DNA from: Struthio camelus
Lineage: Eukaryota > Chordata > Aves > Struthioniformes > Struthionidae
DNA: 64,000 bases
Reading direction: 5' to 3'
NCBI RefSeq assembly: GCF_040807025.1
Contig: NC_090981.1
Span: 40,465,817 to 40,529,816, forward strand
Numbering within the stretch: position 1 is the stretch's first letter; every line of letters begins with the position of its first letter. Positions 53,341-64,000 of the stretch are shown piece by piece. Under the pieces are notes generated by a model. It was given only the letters and a program-made list of their open reading frames with translations. It did no database searches and was not told the DNA's origin. The position numbers and the translations under genes were made by a program.

Positions 53341-56300
53341 AGCATGATTTACATCCCTTTGCAACAGACAGTTCTGTATCAAGTGCTGGCCTGAAACTAC
53401 AAATTTGAATCTTGAAGCTAATTTTGCTGCGTACTGTGTAGGTCTTCCTAATCTGCGGTGACATGACTGCTTGAAGGCAAATTATATTGCCATTGACTTT
53501 TTTGTCCAAGCTCTCAAAGGTAGCTAGAATAAGCAAAGATGCAAGTCTTTGTCACTAATGTCAAAATCAATTTTTCCCCGCAAGGAAAGTCATCATGTCC
53601 TTTGGTCTCCTCCAGTCACAGCTCTACTGAACCTGAGATATACAGAGCTCTGATGACAGCTGAAAAGGCCCACAATGATCTGCACTATGCTTGCTATCAT
53701 ATTTGATTCACTCAAAAAATGATTGTAATGCTTGTGTAGCTTCTCACCCAGCCAGAGTCACCAATTCCTATTCACAAAAATATTGGTGGTACTTGTGAAT
53801 TGTTTTGTTTGTTTGTTTGTTTTTAAATTAGAGACAGACTATTATTCCATTGAAAGATTCTTGGTCACTTATGGATGGGCTGACAAACCCTAGTCTGTGC
53901 ACATGCCCAAAAACAAAGACGTGTTTGTCATGTTAAAAAGGTACATTTGCACAGTTACGTATCCAAAAATGAGAAAGTTCTGAAAATAGAGTTATGTACA
54001 TTTTAACAGCTATTACCTACCAGTGGAAGGATGGTGAGGCTCACAGAACGTTTGGTTCCAGTCAGGTCCCAGATGAAGGACTGCATCTTACTTCAGTAGA
54101 TGTTGGATTAGCATCCACATATATCAGGCAGAACAATTACAGGCAAATTTTTTGCGGCAGAGAAATTATGTGAAACAACAGAAGGCAATATTAAATTATT
54201 AACTAAATACAAGTTATTCCATATAAACCCTACATAGAAACAATATACTTTTCAAATATTTTCATGATATTATAAATGTAAACTGCAATTTTCTATTCTG
54301 TCCATCTCATAATGAAGTTAAATATCAGAAGTTAAAAATACATCTTTAAGGAATATGAATTCTTGTTTAGACAGTATCAACTAAGGACTAGATATTCTGA
54401 CAGGTTTATTTGCTGAAGGTACAAAACTGCCTTGGTTTTACAATAACATTTATGAGATTACTGCTCTCTCAATAGAAACAGTAATTATTTACAAAAAGCT
54501 CTGATCCCTGGGGGAAATGGCAAATGTCTCACTTGAGAAGTACAATTCCTCTGCAGTGTTGGAAGTACTTTGTATTTAATTTTGATAAAGAAGTAATGTG
54601 AAAAATTAACATTAATGTTTATCATTACATCATGTTACAAGTGACCTTTAGAGGAAAAACAATTCAGTTTTGTTCTCTGGCTGTTGTTATGTTGCTTAAA
54701 TAAAGGTTCATTTTTTCCCCTTATTCACTTAGGAGATGCTGAGTCACTACCAAAGGTACCCACTTGCAAGTATTTCTCAGGCCGTCTCTATACAGGAAAA
54801 TTGGAATAGTTAATTAGATTTAATCCAACATAGCTAAACTAGTACAAACCCCTTTGAGTGAGTGATACTCTTCAGGTAAACCACTATGTTAATTTGGTTC
54901 TGGGAGATACGTTTTTATCTTTGAAGTCTTAATCCTACTTGCCCTCCAATTATTCATAAGGGTTTTTTAAAGCAAAAAATGGGAAGCAAGACGACCTGAA
55001 TCTAGTGTTAAATCTCCCCAAAAGCTTGAAGGTTTAAAAACAACAAAAAGGTCCCTCAGATGTTCTTTATATACCTTGATAAAGAAAACATCACAAGCTG
55101 AAATTTCTTCCTTGCTAGTTTTCCTTTTAAGAGCCATGGTTTCCCATCTTGAGAGAACAATCTGGCCTAGGTCTCTGTGTTAATTCATATATTCCTGTTA
55201 AAACTGTGAGAACTTTAATAAAGTTTTCCAGGGAGGTTGCTGTCCAAGAGGTCAGCTATGATCTCAATTATCATTCAAATTAGAACAGTATTTAAAATAT
55301 GCTGCTGTTTTTATTAACTGCATGATGACAACACTATAGCTCTCAAACACAGTCTCAGTCACTGTAGGCGAGACCTCGCAAAGGAGTAAAGCACCAGTGC
55401 TTCAGTGACTACAATGGAGCTAAATTAGAGTCTGATCCAGCACACACTTCTGCATGTGCTTAACTTTAAGGATGTGAATTAGTCCTATTCATATCATTTG
55501 GAACACTAATACGATCAAAATCAAACATACACATGTGTTTGAAACACTGGAAATGCTGCCTGGAGTCAGAACTTATCCAGTAACAACTTTGCCAAAGTCA
55601 GTGATGCCGACTATACCAGTTTTGAAACTGATTCATGTAACTGAGTGCAAGTGCTTGTTTCAATAGCAATACTTGGTTTAAAAATAACTTACATGGCTTA
55701 CTTGGTGGCCTGGGTACAAGGAAACACATTTGATATATTTTGATATGCCCATACACAATCATGTATTTTAGAAGAAAGCCAGATACTTATACTGGATAAT
55801 AGATTTATCCTAGGAAGCAGTATCTCTTGCAAAAAAATTACTTAGGGAGCTATGGTGAATAAGGAGTCAAAGAGCTGAGGAGTGACACTATCTGAAATGT
55901 CTACTATATGTCTAAGGAGATGAACAGAGGTAAACCAGATAGCAGGGGAGGAGTTAGGCACTCCCTGAGGCTAGCTCTGCAATCCGTACATCAAGACAGA
56001 TGCTGATAAACCTGGAAATGCTACAGGAATTGCTGTGAGAATTAGAAGCCAAATTTTATAGTGAAAAATTAGCGAAACTCATCCACTTACCAAAGATTAA
56101 TGTCATGAATCCTTACACAGTCCTAGCTTTAATTATTTAAAATGGACATGGCATTTCTATGAGTAAGCCTGCTTGTGAAGGTAAGTTACAGCTTTCAGTA
56201 AAATATGCACCACTTACTTAAGATATTTTTAATTTTGAATCTCTGTGATAGATTTTTGCAGATCATCTAAGAGTTTTAAAAGGTGAAAATATTTTATCTT

Positions 56301-59300
56301 CGGCATTTATTTTCTCTGCAAAATGTCGGGAAACCATAAAATAAAATTATTCTGTTAGACAAATAGTGGTAAGCCTCACAAAACCATCTAAAATATGCAC
56401 TCAACTACTATATTTGATATTTTGGTTTAAGAAGTATGATAGATAGTCACTGCATAAAAATGTTGTAAAGAAGCAGTGTTTAAGGATACATAGTGTTCCA
56501 AGTATAGTTTGCAAAATATCCTTCCCTGCACTTTTTGGTTTGCTTATGCTATAAGGCGAAAGAGAGAGGCATTTGAAGGGGTTATTTTTTCTTCTTACAG
56601 TTATGAAAAAGAATGTAGCACTTGCAAAAAGAGTATTACCATAAATTGATGCAGCTACACAAGAAAACTATTAAACTAAAACAGTCATTAAATGAATGTC
56701 TTTTTTTCTCATCAATCCTTGATGAGACCTTCATCTTTCTGCATCTGTTAAGCAGTACAGCTGATTATTTTTCCAATCAAAGCCAGGTATTTATGTGCAA
56801 GGGGATTCTTACATTAGTAAACCATTACTCCATCAGTTCACTATTCCGTTCATGAAACAAAAGCATGGCTTCTTATAGAAAGGTTAATCTTAGTCACAAA
56901 TAACCATCCTACAAAAACATACACACCGTAAGCATGAGGGGGACAAGTTTTTGTAACCTTCAAGTTAAAGGGAAGAGTTAGAGGGAAGAGTGCCTTTTGC
57001 GTAATACTTCCCAAGCAAGCACTTCTTAAAGTTTAACAAGCTCTCCAAAACCTTCAGAGACATCAGTTTTGAGATGGACACATCTTAAGAAAACTGAGGT
57101 TTTCTTTGCAGGATGAAAAGGATAAAATGCCAATTTTTATGACTAATTACTCAGATAAAATATCCAGCTAATAAACCTTTTGAAAAGACAATAAGTCTTG
57201 TACTCTTTTACACAAGTTAGCCTTATTTTAAAACATGAATATTCTGCAAAATTCCCATTCTTCAGAGGAGGATACCCATTATCTGACACAGGTGTCTCCT
57301 TGGCAGCTGATGTTTACAGCTGGTTTAAAAAAAGCAGAGATCTCTTAGGAATGTCCTTGGCTTATCATTTCATGCATTTAAAAATGCAATTAAAACATAA
57401 GCACACCTCTTTGTACAGAACCAGCAACAGAACCTAAGGACTTTGATTAAGGGCCTAGTTCAGTTACTTTGTACAAATCCTTTAAATTAACAAATTCCTT
57501 GTAAATATCTCTTAAAACTCAACAAAGATGAGGTTTGTAATAATCGAACTACAAGCATTACAGAAGAATTAAAAATAAAACTAATTTTGCATCCATATTA
57601 ATCCTCTACAGTAGTATCTTCTATGTAGCAGGTGAAACATGTCATTAAATCATGGAAAAATGAAAAATTTCTGAAAAATTAAAGGCAACAAAGCCGGAAT
57701 ATAAGGATATTAAAAAACAAATCATTGACCCCAACATTCAGATGTTCAGACTTCAGAAGATGATGGAGTACAGTACTTTGCATTTTACTGAAGTACAATA
57801 CAAATAATTCTTTATCATGGGTTTTAATGAAGAAGGTCTGCGATGGCAGCCTAAGTTGTTGCTATTCCCAGCTGCCTATTGCACCATTCTGCCAGAAGTT
57901 ACCGCTCCTGCAGTGGAGCTGGCAAGAGGGAACACACGGACCTTGTACCCTAGCGCAATTCTGGTTCCTGAAATGGAGTAACTGCAGTGTGAAGTGAGTA
58001 TCAACGGTGCTACTAAAAAGGTATTACAATAACGCAGTAATTACAGTAGTCTACAGTAAAAAGACAACTCAGAAATAATAGCAGCGAGAAGAAGGGAGTC
58101 CCATCTTACCTCACTTACAGTCATATGCCAAAAGTCATCTGTTAAAGCCCTAGGAGGGAAGCAGCAATCTAAAGACTGATAAAAGCCCCTGGCGTGGATT
58201 TTATGTGGCAGCCCTTGCTTTTGGTTATAGGCCAGTTGAAGATTTGTACGTAAAACTCTTGCTAAATGTAACGCGTTAATACATAGAAGATATGCTTAAG
58301 GATCAGGGAATTATATTGCATAAGCAAGATATTCCTGCAACAAAAAATGAACAAACTGAAGTGTGGAAGAAAAGTCAATGGACTTCAAAACAAATAAAAA
58401 ATAACAACAGCTTTTAAATTAAAATTTCAATACTTACTAAAAACATTTTGCATTATGGTAGAAAAATCTTCTAATTAACGTGGAGCTTAAAAAAATGTTT
58501 ATTTTAAAAAAAGGGTCCAAACACTTGTCTTTTTGTAATATTAATAGCTTTACTGACCCTTCTGAAAAGAAAAACTCTCCAAAAATTGAAACAATTTTAA
58601 ATACATTGAAAGAAATTTGTATAGAACACGGAAATGTAAGGAAGTCCTCCCCTAAATATCAGATATGCTGTAGGATGCAATTCATATTACTCTCACAGGC
58701 TCTTCCCAGAGCCTATTCTTTCTTTCAAAAACAAAACAAAAACCAGCCCAAACATTTTGAATTCTATAATACAGTAATTTCTATAATTCTGCTTAAAGAA
58801 AGGACCAGGCCATTTTGTCACTAAGTTATTAAATGTGTTATAAAACTATCTGCCTAATTCATCATCTGTGTCTTTTCAATCACTAATGACAGAAATTCCT
58901 GAAGGCAGGCTGCAGAAGTGAAGGTTTATGTGAATCTGATTCTGCACAAGGGGAACTGAAAGGTTCAAATATAGCTTCCTGGGACGGTGCACAATCACTA
59001 CTGCTATGAAAAAGATAACATGCACCATATGCTAGAATCAAATTCCTTAGTCTCCAAACATGGAGAAAATCACAAGTGAAAGCTGTACGGTGCTTGGGCT
59101 TGATAACACCAAATAGGGTTTAATGGAAAGTTAAGTGCAGAAATATATCTGTAATAACATTAGCAAAGGGTCTGATCACACAGATGATCACAGATGATCA
59201 ATAAAATACAAAAGGTTTTAATTTAGCTTGAAGAAAAAGACTGCTTTTTACACTCAGAGAAGACCAAAATGGGAAAATGCTTCAGATAAATGCTGGAGAT

Positions 59301-62300
59301 GAAGATGGGGAGAACTTATTTTTCTTAAAAGTGTCTTTGGGGGCACTAATGAGGTCAACTTCCTTCTGCAACTTGTTGTATTATCTACTGAGTAAGTTCC
59401 ATCAAATTCACGTAAAAACACAAAGATCGAATTACACTTGCAGTAAACCAGAAATGTTTTATTAATCTGTTAACTCACCTAGACATCCTTCTGGAGTTTG
59501 AATGCAACTGTTAAACACTGTGAATGATACCGAGTTCCATTACAGTCAAGCACATTTGTCCACAGAACAAGGACGAGCAAATCTCAAAGTCTGGCTGAAA
59601 GTATCACCAGACATGAAACAACACTGTTAAAGAAAATGATGCCACAAAGAGGAGGTAGAACTTACAACTCCTACACAAATCATCAAGTACAAGGACACAA
59701 GATAAAAAAGACAGCAACGGCTAGACCAACACAGGACTGTCATAGATACTTGTTTCCAACAGAATAAATAACCAGCTTTCATCTCACCTTTATTATTTCA
59801 TTGCCAGCCCCCAAGTTAACACATCCGATTTTACAAGGAAAGCATTTATATCCAGGCTTGCATGAAAACAGAGAAACAAATTCAAATGTCTTTAGCTACG
59901 TACAAGTAAGACCAAATCCTCAACAACACAAACCACTTCACAGGAAACTTAATATAATTACTTGCTTTCACATGGGTAAAAAAAAGATACATACAGAAAT
60001 TCAGATACACAGGATAATCCATGCAGAATAATCAAACTCGCCACAAAGTCAAACCCTTCTGTCACTGCAAGAACGCTGCACAGAATTTATTGCTAGCATT
60101 TTGTCTAACCCAGTTGTACATGTCTTGTTACCTTATTAATTTTTTTGGTAATCCAGATCATTGTCTCCTTTTAATTTTATCTGACTACCCCTATTTATTC
60201 ATATCCGTATGTACTAGTCCATGATGTTTTCTCCATGGTGCCTGCAAATACTTTGAAACTCCTTGAAAATACTTTTGGTAATTGCTGACAGTGTTTCCTA
60301 CTTAATAGTATAATCAGTTTTAACAATTCCTAATCCTTCAGATGAGAATTGCGAAGTGAGGAAAAGGTTTCTAAATAGTAAAAAAGCCTGCCAGTGTAGA
60401 AGCAAAAAGGCCTAACAAACTTTAAGATGAAATCCATTAAGTCAATATATGTAAGGGCCTGCAACAGCAAGGAGCACAACCTAATTGAGGAGTCCATTCC
60501 AGTCCATAAACCATATATAAATTGTGTAACAAAAGGACAAGCAGATACTCTTGTCTTCATATCTATTAAAATTAAATCTATGCCTAGAGAGTTGCTGTTT
60601 CTGAATGGTCAGCAATATCTTAAAAAGAAATATAGACTAAGCCTAGAACTAGTTGAGTGTTCAGAAAGCATAATGCAAGAACTCAATGCTATTTAGTGAC
60701 ACCTTGCTTTCAATAAATGAATAGAGCTACAGCGATATCTCCTCAAACTATTTCTGTTATGTTCCTCAAAAGCAAATTCTGTTATTTACACAACTGCCTA
60801 ATTAATTATGGCAGCTATGTTGCTTTCGGTTCCAAAAGCTGGCTCCTGTCTCCTAAGTGCTTCTTGTTCCATAGTACATTCCAGAGAATAAAAAGCTGAG
60901 CTTTTCATACTATTTCCTACCAGTATATGGTATGCTATAGATTCAGAGCAATGTTTGTAACTTGGACTTAAGCGGGCTGCAGTCAGTCATATGTCCTGTT
61001 CTCCCTGAAGAGGATTTAAGTGAAAAGGTCATGATCCAGAAAAGAATACTGCATGATCAGATCTGCTAGCACATCTGTTCATGCAATAGTTTCTGCACCT
61101 GGTTTAGTCTAAGTGACCTGGGTTAGAAAGTAGTCTCCTATTTAAAGCATTTAAAGCACTTTACATAGTTATGATAGGTTAGAAAATACTTATCTTTTTC
61201 CCATGGCCTAGCAAGGTGTGCACGTGGAGCTAATAGAAACAGATACTTCAGAGAATAGGGAGGTTTCCAAGCTAAATCATGTTGCCACATTGAAGTAAGA
61301 AATACATCGCTTCTCCCAATTCATTAAAAAGAATTACGCTGCCAAACTTGACCTTTTGAGTGTTACTGCCATTCATAATGATTGTGGTACTTTAAATGAG
61401 GTACTCTGTTTAACTGTTCCAGGTGCAATTAGATACTTTCTTCCTTATCTAGAAAAATACTTCCTAATTTTATCCAACTATATTACATCTGAAGAGGTGA
61501 CAAAAATGATGACAGCTCTATCCCTCAACAAAGGTGAACAATTATTTGGTAAACCCGGTAAAGGTGATGTAGGTAACAACCATGAACCTTGAATTTTAAT
61601 AACTGCATGAAATCACAGTGTTTCAAGATTTAGGATTAATGAACATAACTTAACTTTTCTAATAGAGTTACATTAATACTAAAAAGAAGAAGTTGTAAGA
61701 ACAAAAAAAGTTGTAATTAATTCTTTAGTACTCACAGCCTGCCCAGGATTGTGCAAAACATCAAAGATAAAATTCCTGTTGCAAAGCATTTACAGTCCAA
61801 ATATTAGATATTTAAAATACTGAAAATCCTAGAAGATTTTGCTTTGGAACAGTTTATCTCTCCCTTCCCATCCCCTCAGCCCTTTGCTATTTTGCATGTG
61901 ACAGTTTTATGAAAGAAGCTGGATAAAATTGGTAAGCCTTACAGAAGAGAAAGGAAATGAAGAATGTCATCATTCAGAATTTGAATTCAGTCTGTATAGT
62001 CAACACTTAAGATTTAATTCATCAGAATAATCAACAAAGTGCTGAAACTATTTACTGAGAATCAAAAAATGTAACAGATTATTACAAGCTATATTTGGCA
62101 TATAATGCACATTAAAAGAACACAGATTTGATCTGTGCAGGTATAATTAGAATTTAGGTAAACTGAAGATCTAGGTATTTTCCTAAGATGTGAGAAGAGT
62201 GGAAAGAGGAGGGCAAGAAGGTGCCTGAGGAATGCCTCTTCACAGAATCAGCTTTCATCTAGAAATAAAAATCTCTATTGTTATTGTGAAAAAAAAAATT

Positions 62301-63402
62301 CACAATGTCAGGCAAAAGACGTAGCTTATGTTTTAATCTGCAGAGATTTCAATGTCAGGATACAAGTTAAGAGATGGAGAAGCAATAGAGGCAAAAACGC
62401 TTAAAAGAAAATGGGCAGGCCTCTTCTCGCAGATGATAAACAGGGTTGCAATGAGTTTAGTTTTCCTCAAAGAAAGTCAGCTTTTCAAAAGTTTTCCCAA
62501 CAGTATTACGAGAGTTAAAAACATGTACAATCCAGGAAAACACAGAAAATAACCGTACAGCCACAGAAATGCACAATTATCAGGAGTATTCTCCTGATTT
62601 TGGGGGTTCTGCACGCCCAGCGCCTCCTGCAGTGCAGCTCCAACTCCACCTCAGTCTCCTAACAATCCAAAGACTATATTGCTGACGGCTCAGAAAGCAC
62701 AGAGGGAAGCCCTGGCGTGAAATGCACAATGATCATAGTGCAAAGAACTAATTTAGTTCTAATTCAGAATACATAACCATTCTTTCTCCCCTCAGTGTGT
62801 ATCATCCTGGATCCCACTAAAAACACCTAGCAAACACTATCTTCTCTTGATAAAGGGTCAGAACTTCATCAATTACGACAGCAGTAAAAATGCAGTGCAT
62901 CAAGATGAGCTACAAAATAACCCCTTCAGCAACCCCTTCATTGTTCTGTACTTACTACAGTCTCCTTTCCCTGTCCGTCCTCCTGTGCAAAGGGTGAAAA
63001 TAAAATCTTTGGTAGAGGTCTAGTGTCCCAGAGATTCTGGCTTACAAAAAAGTAGTTGGTAGCAAATTACCTTGGCTCACAGGTATCATTTGGGGCACCC
63101 TCCCCTTTATATACTTGTAGGGAACAAGTGCGAGAACATTTACGAAACACGGGTAGTCTCTACTACATGCTACTGGATGAAGGAGAGGGAACGTGCATAT
63201 GATGAGCAAACAACAATTCTGACCTTTTAAAGAAGGCATTATATTTCTATTTGAGAAGCCTTTAAATAAAGTGTATTTAAAAAAAAAAAGTCATGATCAA
63301 TGGATATGTTCTATACAATGCAAAAAAATCCATTTCTCTGAACAAGAAACCTTCACATTAAAGAGGTTAAGTATTATAAGGTCAGAGTTTGCTGGCTTCC
63401 CA
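53341..63402. other. Intergenic DNA between ANKRD34B and FAM151B
   Basis: About 10 kb of AT-rich sequence between converging genes. It must include the FAM151B 3' UTR at its right end. I see short random open frames, homopolymer runs and a 10-bp tandem repeat at 59181-59200, but no gene, RNA gene or clear transposon. Confidence 0.75.
59181..59200 (+). repeat. 10-bp tandem duplication
   Basis: CAGATGATCA occurs twice in direct tandem. Very short; probably neutral slippage. Confidence 0.8.
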
Positions 63403-63403
63403 T

Positions 63404-63557
63404 TTAATATTCTATTCCTAAGGCTTTTTTGAATTCTGAGTTTTGCGGTTCTAAGATATCATAATATACCCTACTTTTATCAAAGTTCTCTCGTGTATAA
63501 AGCAAATCTTCTACAGAATACTCATCTTGCTTTCCTGTCCAAACAGTGAGGCTGTAC
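63404..63557 (-). CDS. FAM151B: FAM151B, last coding exon (partial gene)
   Basis: The exon starts after a T-rich tract and TATAG, contributes one base to a split codon, and encodes 50 residues before TAA at 63406-63404. The translation YSLTVWTGKQDEYSVEDLLY then ENFDKSRVYYDILEPQNSEF and KKALGIEY matches the C-terminus of vertebrate FAM151B as I recall it (YSLTLWTGK, SVEDLLY, YDI, EPQN and EFK motifs). FAM151/menorin proteins resemble the glycerophosphodiester phosphodiesterase superfamily by fold, and mouse Fam151b is needed for photoreceptor survival; the biochemical activity is unsettled. Upstream exons lie beyond the right edge. Convergent placement with ANKRD34B agrees with conserved synteny. 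Confidence 0.95.
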
Positions 63558-64000
63558 CTATATAAAAAAAAGAAAAAAGAATTTAAACTGATATGCTATT
63601 ATCTTATTTTAAAGCATATAAGACAGGAAGACATGGCACTAATAAGTTTCTAAAAACAGTCAGGATAGTGTCTTAATTTTGGAATGTAATTACATACCAA
63701 ACTTCATTTCCTTTACGTTTCAAAGTTACGCAACCAAAATTTATGAGCTACCAGAATTAGACTTTTATAAGTCCCCGTTCTCCTCAGCCCTCTACATTCC
63801 CTCAGGCAGCCTTCCTCCACTCAGTCTTGGTGCTACAAGGGAGAGCCCTAGCAGTACAGAGTATGTCTCGTTACCACAGTGACTTCACGTTACTGGGAAA
63901 AGCAATTGCTGGATCAACACACTACTCCAAAAATGGACATGTTCAAACGCATTCTAGTTTGCATACACAATGCTCAGTACAGACAGACTAGTTTAACAAT
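63558..64000 (-). other. FAM151B: FAM151B last intron (part)
   Basis: Intron sequence upstream of the terminal exon. The plus-strand open frame at 63679-63882 has no recognised homology. No further FAM151B exon is visible before the edge. Confidence 0.8.

Overview
The window is vertebrate nuclear DNA and most probably comes from a bird. It has spliced genes with GT-AG introns of 0.1 to 10.5 kb, two sharp CpG islands in AT-rich surroundings, few recognisable interspersed repeats, and a reconstructed DHFR protein that carries the chicken-like C-terminus ending VLAQ. It is not identical to the chicken protein as I recall it (Ser21, Phe31 and a few other differences), so another bird is likelier. 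The gene order MSH3(-), DHFR(+), ANKRD34B(+), FAM151B(-) is the conserved tetrapod arrangement, corresponding to human chromosome 5q14 read in reverse.

Positions 1-15326 hold the 5' third of MSH3 on the minus strand. Exons 1 to 8 are all placed (about 404 codons), and exon 9 onward lies off the left edge. Intron 6 is a U12-type AT-AC intron. Positions 15327-15692 are the compact bidirectional MSH3/DHFR promoter, inside a CpG island of about 1.3 kb, with two GC-box/G-quadruplex arrays. Positions 15693-32419 are the complete DHFR gene: six exons, 573 coding bases and 190 residues. Intron 1 contains a notable 28-28-28 inverted repeat.

Positions 32420-44170 are the DHFR 3' UTR and intergenic DNA. 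A second CpG island (about 44170-44720) is the likely promoter and non-coding first exon of ANKRD34B. The ANKRD34B coding sequence is a single exon (50528-52084, 518 residues). Positions 52085-63403 are 3' UTR and intergenic DNA with no gene I can support. The last coding exon of FAM151B is on the minus strand at 63404-63557; the rest of that gene lies to the right.

The genes share a neighbourhood rather than a pathway. The one clear functional coupling is the shared MSH3/DHFR promoter, which joins a mismatch-repair subunit to the enzyme that makes tetrahydrofolate for thymidylate synthesis. I see no undescribed gene system. The points worth a second look are the AT-AC intron, a weak MSH3 splice donor, a glycine-coding GGC tract in MSH3 exon 1, the inverted repeats, and a gene-like unidentified patch in DHFR intron 4.
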